Source of the DNA: Aralia elata
Lineage: Eukaryota; Streptophyta; Magnoliopsida; Apiales; Araliaceae
Assembly: GCA_034770075.1 (NCBI GenBank)
Contig: CM068386.1
Location: 80,949,007-81,013,006 of the forward strand
Direction of reading: 5' to 3'
DNA: 64,000 bases
Every line of letters starts with the position of its first letter. Position 1 is the first letter of the stretch. The position numbers and the translations under genes were made by a program. Positions 24,401 through 34,940 of the stretch are shown piece after piece. The notes below the pieces were generated by a model, which was not told the DNA's origin, searched no databases, and saw nothing but the letters and a program-made list of their open reading frames with translations.

Positions 24401-24576
24401 TAGTAATTCATATGGATGTTGTAAAGGTCTAAGAACATGGGATTATACGTTAATGTTTATATAAGGAATATATAACTTAAGACAGGTTTTCAGTTAATAT
24501 ATGAATGTATGGGTATGAATGTGTAGTATAGTGAGCACTAAATCCGAGGTAAAGGTGACCCAAATTTGGGGGTGTC
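21431..24576 (+). mobile_element. Solo LTR of gypsy family T, plus orientation, TSD ATAAC
   Basis: It starts TGTAATGACACG and ends ...TTTGGGGGTGTC. The 5-bp duplication ataac lies at 21426-21430 and 24577-24581; the terminal CA seems lost or merged with the duplication. Its end (gtgagcactaaatccgaggt) matches the reverse complement of the start of the solo LTR at 26105, so both belong to one family in opposite orientation. Content is non-coding. A Lys/Gly-rich stretch near 24267-24320 (aagataaagggaaaggcaagg) is not part of a real ORF. Confidence 0.8.
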
Positions 24577-24675
24577 ATAACAACTGCAACGGAATGAACA
24601 ATCTATTAGAATAGTCAAATAGATCATAATGGCTACTATCTTCTCCAATTTAAATGTTCACCATCAAGATTTTAT

Positions 24676-24890
24676 CAACTGTAACACCAATAATTATGAT
24701 CATGTCAATCAACAGTTCCTCTTTGCACCCAAGCCAAAGAGAACTTTTGTCACGTGTCCTTACCACACATGTTAAAGACAATTACCAATCATATTATCTT
24801 TGTATTCAGGCCAAAGACATTCAACTGTAACACCAATGGTCATGATCATGTCAATCAACAGTTTCTCTTTGCACCTAGACCAAAGAGAAC
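24676..24890. repeat. Direct repeat of about 146-bp period in the chromovirus LTR
   Basis: Two copies start with caactgtaacaccaat at 24676 and 24822 and share about 75 bp, including atgatcatgtcaatcaacag and ccaaagagaactttt. Confidence 0.8.
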
Positions 24891-27465
24891 TTTTACCACA
24901 ACTTAAGTTCTAATGATTATAACAATGATATAAAGGATAAACAGAAATAATAAGAATAATAAGATAAAGAATAAACATTAGAGATTTGTAATTTAATTTG
25001 TAGTCTAATAATGTCCAAATTGTCAATACGATATCCAAAATATCGATTCGAGTTCAAGAATAAAATATAAGGTTTACAATTCAAATATAACAATTAAAAT
25101 TCAATAGGAAGGTTCAGGTCAAAAAATATTAGATGAAGCACCAACTATTAAGGAAATTCTAATCATTTCTGAAATTTTCACCGTTTAATGATAAGGCTGT
25201 AAAAACGAATAATAATTTCTTACCATAAATCTAGGAGTATGAAAGAAAATGATATTTATTACATTAGCACGTGATTAGATACTATTTTCTATATAGTTGA
25301 TCAACCTATATATATTTATAATTTAATTAACATATACGTTTCATAGTGTACACTAACTCGTATATTATGAAATCATCAAAAGTGACTTGATAATATAAAT
25401 TTTTTAGTGTACGAAATAGAGTAGAATAAACTTCAAAATAATTTTTTTTAAAGAATAAAATAATATTTCAAAACAATCTTCCAAAGAAAGCTTTTCAAAA
25501 TAAATCTTCTAAAGAAAGAGTTATAAACACTATATGATGTGCATGTGGGTGCTTGTGCAACTTTTATATAAAAACTCACCTGAACAATTCTTGCACTCTT
25601 ACTAATATTCACTAATACTTAAGGTAACCTTAGCACACTTAGAGAGACTTATATTAAACAATTTTTAAAGAGTGGAATGAATGATAAGCAAGAAAGTTAT
25701 GAAACTCCTTATGCTAAGCCCCCTATTTATAGCCAAAAATTAATCAACATCTACCACACGTCACTTAACCACACGTTTCACATTTCAAGATTACCTTTAA
25801 TCTATACAATTCATAATTATTATTATATTATTCATCGTCAGCATTATTGACTTAATGTATTAATATCACAGATATCAGTGTTCTTCAAATAATGAGCCTG
25901 TCTAATTATTTAATACCTGTGACTTTTAATTACATAACTTTCTATTACCACTCTTGCTACAGTGACAATTATTGGTTTAATAACGTGAATTACTGTGCAA
26001 CTGCTACTGTGACAATAATTGGTTCAATAATATGAAATAGTGTGCATTTGCTACTATGACAATTATTAGTTCAATAATATGAAATACTGTGTAGTTACTA
26101 CTGTTGTGACACCTCCAAATTCAGGTACCAATACCTCGAATTTGGTGCTCACGATAAAATACATCCATACACCTCTAAACAACATAAATCAACTAATGCG
26201 GAATAAATAAACATATGTTGTTCATTACAAAAGGTTTACTACGGTCCCAAAGTTTATAACCTTAAATAAATACATCACGGAATACAATAATAATACAAAA
26301 ACGATTCCACGATTATATAACGGGATAGTACATATAACTATTCCTTAAGCTTTTCCTTGCCTTTGTCCGCTTTAGAACTCCCCAGCTTAACTGCAATAGT
26401 TTCATGATATAGCAAGAGTGAGCAACTACTTTACTCAGCAAGTTTAAAATGAATAAGGAAGATATATCATGAATGAATGAGAATAATAATCGCATAGTTC
26501 AACAATTTAAGAACATTGAAGAAATAACTGACAATATAATCAAAGTTCAAATGAAATAATGAATATTGATTATTTACTGCTGAGTGGTCCAATAGACCAT
26601 GAACTTTTTGGCCAAAGGATCAGTCATTCAATTAACCCTTTTAAACGTCTGGCCCGTCAGTAGTACTCGAGGGGATCAGCCTCTCGTACCCAAAGTATAT
26701 GCATAACATTTAACTCTGACTACATCGAATAACCGACACATTAAAATTCCCTAAATAAGGGTTACTCTCTCAGTCCAAGAATCCGTACCAACTACTGGTT
26801 TGGATAGCTTTTAAAATAATAACCTGTATATGTCTAGCCGAAACAAATGGCGTAGACTATCTCCTTAAACAGTTCATGAATGAAGAACTTAACGTTTTAC
26901 AGTCCAATAACAAATAATGAATTTAAATGCATAAGCTGCGAATATCAATAATTTATCCTTGATGTGGAGTAATTGACAATAATCAATTCACTAATATAAT
27001 TTGAAAGTAATAACTCGATTTGAGTCATGAAACTTGCAATAATATACAACATTTGTATAAGATAGGAAACTTGCTCAAATAAAAATAGTTGAGTAAAGAA
27101 TTTGCAATAATATAGAATGATTGCTCAATCAATAAATAACTCGCACAATAAACAAAAGTTGTACAGTTGAGAAAACCTGCCAAATATTAAGTCGAGCTAG
27201 GGGTAAGGAAACTTGCCCAACACAAGGGTTAGACAAGCGTTAGGAAACTTGCCTAACATATACTTGTTTGCACAAAATAAAAATAGTGCATAAGATTTAG
27301 AAACTTGCCTGATGCGCTGCTACAATATTACAACACACGCTACTTAATATCCTACACATGTAAATACATATTCATATGACAATTAGTCACATAAAAACTA
27401 GGTTTAAAACAGACATAGCATCATTAAAACACATTGATTGCCACTACGACTACCCAGTAAGGATT

Positions 27466-27539
27466 CTCGCTCCCCGGTGAGCGAGCGGCTGCCCAGCTCG
27501 TCGGTGAGCTGGCGAGGATCTAAGGGGGCAGCGCCCCTT
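27466..27539. repeat. Three consecutive CG-rich hairpins
   Basis: Hairpin 1 is CTCGCTC-CCCGGT-GAGCGAG (27466-27485). Hairpin 2 is CCAGCTC-GTCGGT-GAGCTGG (27493-27512). Hairpin 3 is AAGGGG...CCCCTT (27522-27539). Stems are 6-7 bp and perfect; the first two have near-identical loops. Confidence 0.85.
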
Positions 27540-27777
27540 GGAAGCCAACGTAAGTTGCAACCAGATTACTCAATTTACGCCTTAAGACAATACCAATTTG
27601 GTTGACACTTAATATACAATTAAGCAATTAAGGTTAAGATTTAACAAGGTATAAATAACTAACTTGTTTAATCATTTAGGATAAAAATATAAGTATTGGA
27701 CCAGCTGAAAAGAATCCATTAGGTCTGACCCGACCCGATCCGGTCTGACCGACCCGACCCAGGCCGGACACGGTACT

Positions 27778-28062
27778 GGCGCTGCAGCGCTAAACCTTAG
27801 AACTGGACTTCACGCTGCGGCGTGAGTCCCGTATTTTTCCCATGACAGGCTTCACGCTGCGGCGCGAAGCTTAGTACTTGGGCTCGTTGCTGCGGCGCGA
27901 GTCCTGTCCTTTTCCATGGTAGGCTTGACGTCGCGGCGTGGCGCTCAGTAATTGGGAGCGACGCTGCAGCTTGAGTCCCTGCTCATTTCTCCATCTTGCC
28001 CCTCGCTGCGGCGTGAGCTGTAGGGCTTATGAATGACGCTGTGGCGTCATTCTCCAGTAGTC
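27778..28062. repeat. Dispersed CGCTGCGGCG-type repeats in the solo LTR
   Basis: The motif (a)cgctgcggcgtgag and close variants recur at least six times over about 285 bp, as a CG-rich island in AT-rich DNA. Comparable motifs occur in the related LTR DNA at about 7940-8010 and 11165-11290. Confidence 0.75.
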
Positions 28063-29988
28063 GGATTCTGGGTTTAATCCTAGTTCGCAGTTCCGACCTC
28101 CGGTCACTCCAACCTCCATAACTCCTTCAATACACAAGCAAATTGGTCCATTCCGGACTCTATGGACTCCTAACTTATGGGGCTACAACATATCAAAAAT
28201 TTAGAATTACCCATAAACATTAACATGGCCAAATCATAGGCCAAAATACTAAGTTCATACTCTGTTTTTCGAGTTCTTGACAAGTTTTACATAAATCATT
28301 ACTACGAACTCGTTTTAACTCCTTTTTACTCCATTCCAACAGGGTTAGCTTCGTAACCCATGGAACTACAATATCATAACAACAAATAGAATTAACAAAC
28401 ACGAAATCATAGCCTTACAGTCCTCTAAAATGGTCTGAACGTCCAAAGTCCATGTTTTGTCCATTGTTCTTGCTCCATTAAGCCATGGTAAGGATTTCTT
28501 GCGTTTTTGTTCCACTTTAATGATATTAATGGCTTACATAGTCTTTTAACAACATATATAAACAACAAAAACAAGAGATCGTTCAAAAATCATTCACGAG
28601 CTCAAGAGCTCTAAAACCACAAAAACTCAAAAATCTTAACAAAAATTGAATGGAATGGATTGTGGTTGTTTGTTTACCTCTGTAAATCCTTCCTAGAGGC
28701 TAAGAAGATTGCTAGGCTTTGCTTTGAGGGATTATTCTTGCTTGGCTCCTCTTCTTCCTCCACCCGTGCCTTCTTCTTCTTCCTCATTTCTTTTCCGACG
28801 ACTCTCTTCCCTTTTTTCGGCGACTTTCCCCTTCTTCCTTCTTCCTTCTTCCTCTTTGCAGCTCTCTCTCTCTCTCTCTATCTACTGATGGAATGCAAGA
28901 GAGAAATGGAATGGTTTGAATGGGATGGAAGATTGGAGGGACTTCGGGAGGATGAAAGGAATGGGTTGGTTGCTCAATAAAATTTGTCCGACCCTCCCCT
29001 CTACCCTCTCATTTGATTGGTCTAAAATGGGGGGTTGGTTCCCTCTTGGAGTAACATGCAAAAATAATTACACAAATACACAAAAATATATCCGAATACT
29101 CCCACTTTTGTACCCAATTTGGTAAATAACTCTACCCAAAATTAAAATGGGTACTCCCATAAATTATTGGGACGCATAAAAATAATTATTATGGGATTTG
29201 TTCAAATATTCGAAACACTCATATAATACATTTCGGATACGGATAAAATCACGTATCAGCTCAAATAAAATTTCTGACGCTTGAAAAAATTATCACTTCG
29301 CTCGCACGTATTTATGAAATTTATTAAAATCGAAAAAGACACAAAAATATTATGGCGTGAATAGTGCCTCGGGAAACGTGCCTTGTGAATAGTGATTTAG
29401 CGACGCTACGCGAAATCAATTATTCACTTAAACAAAACTATAACACGTAAAATTTCATGCATTCACATAATCCAGGTTGTCACACAACCTTTAAACATGA
29501 AACACAAAAATAATATTAATAAAATATAATATATTCATTAATATTCAAAAATTCGAATTACAAGGCAAATCCAGAATTCTCGGTCGTTACAACTGTGACA
29601 CTTATTGGTTCAATAATATGAAATATTGTGCAATATCGTGTGTTACTGTGGAATACCGTGTGCTACTATGGAATAGCGCATGCTATTGTTCTTTTATTAT
29701 TGGGTATTTTAACAGTTAAAAGTAACAATTCCACCGATAATTTTTTATTAAAAAGGTTATTTCTATCGATTTTTATTTCCGACAATTATTTCGTTGTGGG
29801 GCACACCAATGATTGGTTATTTCGGCACCGTCGTATTTTACCGAATATTCCCCAATATACTTTTTATTTCTTATAATTTGCACATATCACCCTTAACTTT
29901 AACTTTTTTATCAATTTAATACCTTACTATTTAGAATAATATTTATAAAGAATATTAAGTTTTATTTATTAAAAGTTGGGGTCTTACA

Positions 29989-32136
29989 ACTCATCACTTT
30001 ATATAATCTTATAGGATCACTAAGGATAAATTTGAAACTTTTTACTCTCTTTCCTCCACTTTTACTTTTCTTAATATGTGTGCAAATTATACTTTACTCA
30101 TCCATTTTGGGACAAAGAGAATAATTATTAGCGTAACCATTATTATAATACTAATAATTCCGATTATTAATAAACTTATCTCTTATTATAAAGGGAGAGA
30201 AAGAATTTTAACCATTTAATTGAAGTTGTGACACTATTTAACCTATTACAATAAACACGATAAATAATTTTTATAGAATAATTATTTTTTTTTTTCAAAT
30301 GAGATTCTTTTTGTAAAATGGAGAGAGTATTATATATTATTAAATGAATGATAATATAGTTAAAAAAATTATTCAGTAATGATTAGGTAAATACTTATAA
30401 TTATGTAAAACCGTTCAGAGAGTTAAAATGGAAAATATTGTAATTTAGATCTTTCTGACAGATTAATTATCAAACAACATTTTTGATTCAGTATCAAATT
30501 CATAAGCTCTGCACTATTCAGCTTATTCAGATACACTTAAGTATTCAGAACTTTTCATTTAGTTTTATCAAACAACCCCTTAGTTGGACGTCATCAAGTA
30601 AAAGTGGAGTAGCATCTAATTAACTTGTATAGGACCCAAAAGAAAGTAATCAACATGCATGTTCAGTGCAGTTCTTGTCAATTCTTGTGGTTACTAATAA
30701 TTGCTTTCTCAATCCTTGCCTCTGTGTTGACTGTTGAGGTCCTTGAGAATTATGTTCTTTACCCAGATATTTAGCTTATCTTTCGATATTGCCCAAGCAT
30801 GGTGTTTTGCTAAGCAATAGGAAGTGTTCTAAATAAAATTCACAAGTAATTATGAAATAGGATTTTTAAGAGAAGGGTTAAGGTTTAGCAGTCTAGAAGA
30901 TAGAGGAGGATCAAAACAAGCTGATTTAGTTTTTATTGACAACTTAAGTGAACAAATTGTAACTCTATAATCAAATCCTTAAGCTTATTTTTAGATATAA
31001 TATCATCATGTCGATTATTAGAGTATAGCTTTTGACAACAATGTAGATATTTTAAACATTATTTTTTTATTAGTAATATTTGGGTTAGTTTTGTCAAGAT
31101 TATTTTAAATTTGTGAATTATTGTGCGTCACGCGTTAACAGGAAATTATTTGTATTTAGCGCAGGCAACTTTCAATTCTTGAGTAGCTTCCTTTCTGCTG
31201 ATGTATGATAAATCACTTAAATACTATTACAAATTATCTACCTAGTGTATGTTACAAATTATCTACTTAGTAAAGGATGACAGTGTATTTTTTTTTTATC
31301 AATCTACTGACATCATGATCTGCTAGTTATTAATAGTTTGATTGCATTCACTACACTGATACTGATGCTTTAGCACTTCAATTCTACAGTTAAATTTAAG
31401 CCTTGAACTATATTAGTTGAGCTCCTAATTTTAAAGTTCTAACAGCCCTATAATTCAGCTATGTTACAAAGAAAATCTTGAACCTTAAATTATCAGTTAC
31501 CATAATTTTAAAGGACTTGCATTTCTAGTTCCTTCTAGCTCATGTCTCCTTACAAGTTAAGGTATACTGTATGGGTTGAATATATATTAACTTTTCTCCA
31601 AAAAATGATAGTTACTCTGTCATAAGTCAATAGAGCAAAAGCATATTTAAGCTGACATTCGGTGATAATGGATACATCATTGATGGGGGGGGGGGGGGAC
31701 AAAGAAATAGGGGAACTAAAATTCTATTCTATGTACTATAAGATTGATAGTACGTATAAAATTATATTGTAATTGAATTATGGAATTTGATTGTGTTAGG
31801 TATTATTAGGATTTTATTTAGTATTTATTTTATTATGTCATCAGTTGGAAGTTATTTAGGAAGTTTTATGATGGTGAGAGTCATGGGATAGTGGGTTAGT
31901 GGATAGGGAAGTTATAATATGATGGATATAGTAATTATTGTGTATTTGGTCTCTAATCTCTATAAAATACCAAACTCTTTGTATTTAAAAGACCAGTGAT
32001 TATTAGTTAATGTAGGACAACTTTTGAAGAAGAACAATAATTGTAAAACAAGGGAAAAATTACTTGGGTGAGGCTCCGTTTCTCATTAATCCAAGGATCT
32101 TTTACTTTGGTGATGATCGGCACATTATTACCCCAA
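29989..32136. other. Intergenic DNA, no gene seen
   Basis: AT-rich, with stops in all frames and no recognisable protein, RNA gene or LTR end. It contains a G14 run at 31685-31698. Confidence 0.6.
31685..31698 (+). repeat. Poly(G) run of 14
   Basis: An uninterrupted run of G. Confidence 0.95.
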
Positions 32137-32482
32137 GGCTATGTTTATTTATAAAAAATATGTTTAAAATTAGACTACTTGTCTAAATTTAACACTATTT
32201 TGAACTATTTTATCCCATCATAAGATATTAATAATCCTTTAAATAATCCTATGAACTATTTTTTTTTTGTCATTCTTAAAACTATTTATAAGGGATTATA
32301 TAATTCCATAATAAATGTGAGATTAATAGTCCCCTCATTTTAAACTATCAAATGGCTTTATGAAACTAATAGTCCAATATCAAGGGACCAATAGTCCCTC
32401 AAAGGATTAAATAGTCTAAAATAGTGTCAAATTAAGACAAATAATCCAATCTCAAACATATTTTTTGCAAACAAACATGACC
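32137..32482. mobile_element. MITE with long terminal inverted repeats
   Basis: The left end reads GGCTATGTTTATTTATAAAA. The reverse complement of the right end reads GGTCATGTTTGTTTGCAAAA. The inverted similarity continues for about 75 bp, including TTGTCT(A/T)AATTT(A/G)ACACTATTTT. The 346-bp length and lack of ORF indicate a non-autonomous DNA transposon. No clean target duplication is visible, so the superfamily is open. Confidence 0.75.
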
Positions 32483-33105
32483 AGGATTTCTCAACCACAG
32501 AAGAGGAAAAAGCTCATAGCTTAATATCAATAATCAATAATATTTTGTAATCTATAGTCTAATTAACTTGTGGAAATTACATCACTATTTAAAGAGATTC
32601 AAAACTCTAATGTTATTTGGGAAACAACGGTTAATATAACCACTAATCACTATTAAAAGTCCTAACTCCCAACTAATAAATAAATTACATTAATTACTCT
32701 CACATTAAACATAACAAAAACTCCAAATAATAAATATAAAAATTCTTTGCGTTACTCTTTGACTTGTGATCCCATCATTAGTGATCACTAAGATTTCTAA
32801 ATTTTTATCGTCTTTTGTCTGTGGGCGCGGGTGATCTCTGCGGAGTTACCTCAAACATCCTACGGGGTGGCCGATTTTTCTGGGGATAGACAAGTAGAGA
32901 CAACTCCAAGTTACCTAACATATTCAGTGAGCAAGTGTTGTGATGCATCAATCACTAGTCCATAGATTAACAGCTCACTACCATCGCGTATTGATATAAG
33001 AATTTTTCATAGATTTTGTGATGCAGACATTCTTGCATCTTAAAGTTCTTTTATAGTTGAAAATCGGAAATAGGATACCATCTTGTTAGAATTGAACAAA
33101 ATGTT
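32483..33105. other. Intergenic DNA, no gene seen
   Basis: Nothing recognisable between the two DNA transposons; stops in all frames. Confidence 0.5.
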
Positions 33106-33113
33106 GTGCCATT

Positions 33114-33757
33114 CAAAGTTTTAAAAGGCGCTAGGCGGGAGGCGGGCGGCCGTAGGGGGCCTAGGCGGAATTTTTATTTTAAGTCAATTTTAATATTTTA
33201 TCTTATATTTATTCAAACAAAACAATAATATAAAACAAAACAATTTATAATAAAGATAATAAAGGCATTTGCTTAAAGTTCAAACACATATCCGTGTTGT
33301 CAATATCAAAGTTTAAATACAAACATGCAATTGTTAAAAGTTTAAACACAAACAAATAATCAAAAATACAAACTAATAGTACTCATCTCCATATCCTTCT
33401 ATATCTCGAACTCTTCTTCTTCTTCATATCCCTCCAAGATAATATCCTCATCGGACTCACACTTATACTCCTTCTTACCCACGACGTTATTTTGTAACTT
33501 AGTTATGAAAATAAAAATAAAAATAAAAAAACAATTGTAGCCCTAATTTTTCCGCCTAGGCCACGCTTAGGAGCCTAATTTCTCTGTCTTTCCCACCTAG
33601 GCCCCACTTAGTCCCACATAATCTCCTAGAGGAATTTTTTTTGCCGCCTTGAGCCTAAGCGAGGCGCCGGGAGGTCTAGCGCCTAGGCGTGGCGCCAGGG
33701 GGGCCTAGCGCCTAGGCGGAGTCTAGACGGACCTAGGCGAGAATTTTTAGAACATTG
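33114..33757. mobile_element. Non-autonomous hAT element, 8-bp TSD GTGCCATT
   Basis: The ends are CAAAGTTTTAAAAGG and, reverse-complemented, CAATGTTCTAAAAATTC, with subterminal CCTAGGCG/GGCGCTAGG repeats at both sides. Perfect 8-bp duplications gtgccatt flank it at 33106-33113 and 33758-33765, the size made by hAT transposases. The length is 644 bp, with no transposase. It needs a transposase in trans. Confidence 0.9.
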
Positions 33758-34081
33758 GTGCCATTAGCGTTCTAAATACTCCTCCTGAACTCCATTTTCT
33801 TCTAATAGAGCTTAAAATTCGTATGCTATGGTTATTTTTCCGCAACTTATTGTGGTTCGGTCTTTTGCTTCGTATTTGTGTTATTATTTTATGCTATACA
33901 CGTAGACAAACTAGTCCAGTTCTCTGGAAAGATTGGACAAGCAATTGGATCATGCTAAATTGTTTAAATCGGCCAAGCCTATACACTGTTTACATCTTAT
34001 TTTCTGAAGGTCACATTGTGTACTTTGATCCTCAACTATATATGTGACCTAACCCATTTTCTTATGAAGTCTTATCATATA

Positions 34082-34339
34082 TTTCCTCCGTCCCAAATTA
34101 ATTGCATTTCTAAGACTTTTTAAAGTCAAATTGACTATTTTTAAAACTAATTTTTTTACTATTTTTGCTAACATATAGGTGAAGATATTATAACCAAAAG
34201 AAAGTATATACAATTTATTACTAATTTCAATTTTTATAATTTTAGAAATATATTTATATATGCTTAATTATTAATTTTAAAAATAGTCAATTTGACTTAA
34301 AAAAATCCTAGAAAAACAATTAATTTGAGACGGAGGGAG
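34082..34339. mobile_element. Stowaway-like MITE (Tc1/mariner type)
   Basis: The left end is TTTCCTCCGTCCCAAATTAA and the right end, reversed, is CTCCCTCCGTCTCAAATTAA. Extended inverted repeats include AAGTCAAATTGACTATTTTTAAAA. It is flanked by TA on both sides (34080-34081, 34340-34341). The CTCCCTCCGT terminus and TA duplication are typical of Stowaway MITEs. Confidence 0.9.
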
Positions 34340-34940
34340 TATACTTTTTTGTCCAAAAGAGATTCCCATCTTTCCAGCTTGTATGTCCCTAAAAGACCGT
34401 CCACTTTCTAAGAAAATACCAAAAGGTGATGAAGTTCCAACTGTACCCTTAACTCAAAGTAGTTAAAGCTAGACTATAATTTTTAATTAACAATATTATT
34501 ATTAAAAATTAAGTTAGTAGGTTAAGAGTATACTTGTACACATCTATACCGGTAGAGCAGAAACTAAGAACAAGGTTCATTGAAACAGTAACAGAAGTTG
34601 AATATTTTTGACAAGCATAAGTAGTGCCCTTCATTTAGTGATGAAGCATATTTCCGCGGAAAAAAAGACATGATGAACTAAAATCAAACAAGAAGTTGAT
34701 GCTGCTACGATCCAACAACTAGAATCATAAGACCAGATAACCATAAACCATGCACATAAATTAAGCACATTTAGAAGTGAAGAGAGACTTGAATACAACT
34801 TTAGACATATATATAAATATATATATCATAAGCATATACAAGGGGTTTGGTATACACTATGAACATATACACAAGCACATGTTCAACATGTGGAACGGAA
34901 ATTTTGCTTTGAGGTATTACCTAACCTGCACATAAGATAC

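Larger units (their letters stand above)
26105..29591 (-). mobile_element. Solo LTR of gypsy family T, minus orientation, TSD ACTGT
   Basis: In plus sense it runs from TGTGACACCTCC (26105) to TCTCGGTCGTTACA (29591), with perfect duplications actgt at 26100-26104 and 29592-29596. It splits the 47-bp tandem repeat array of the chromovirus LTR. At 3487 bp it is a long LTR with no internal coding region. It includes three adjacent hairpins (27466-27539), CG-rich repeats (27778-28062) and a CT-rich promoter-like zone (about 28740-28880). A 106-codon reading frame at 28660-28980 arises from the CT-rich zone and is not a gene. Confidence 0.9.
17263..29988 (-). mobile_element. Decayed Ty3/gypsy chromovirus with nested insertions
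   Basis: On the minus strand the parts are: 5' LTR (29988 to 21036, interrupted by two solo LTRs), PBS, gag remnant, integrase remnant with chromodomain-like tail, PPT, and a 3' LTR truncated at about 17263. Without the insertions the 5' LTR would be about 2.3 kb. The internal region is only about 2.1 kb because protease, RT and RNase H are missing. The chromovirus assignment (Tekay/Del-like) follows from the gag block, the integrase and the C-terminal segment EITWELESEMRARY. The left LTR lacks roughly its first 0.8 kb (plus-strand sense), so no TSD can be shown. Confidence 0.75.
21036..29988 (-). repeat. 5' LTR of the chromovirus, split into three pieces
   Basis: The pieces are 21036-21430, 24582-26104 and 29597-29988, about 2.3 kb together. 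In plus sense the LTR starts TGTGATGCTTCC next to the PBS and ends GGGGTCTTACA. It carries a TATA box (CTATAAATAG, minus, 25723-25732) and the 47-bp tandem units at 25966-26104, which resume after the solo LTR at 29597. Confidence 0.8.

Noticed and set aside
28660..28980. 106-codon plus-strand frame rich in Phe/Leu/Ser
   Set aside because: Produced by the CT-rich zone of a solo LTR; the hydrophobic look is due to pyrimidine runs.
33823..34047. 74-codon plus-strand frame between the hAT element and the Stowaway MITE
   Set aside because: Short, no recognisable motif, no splice context that extends it.
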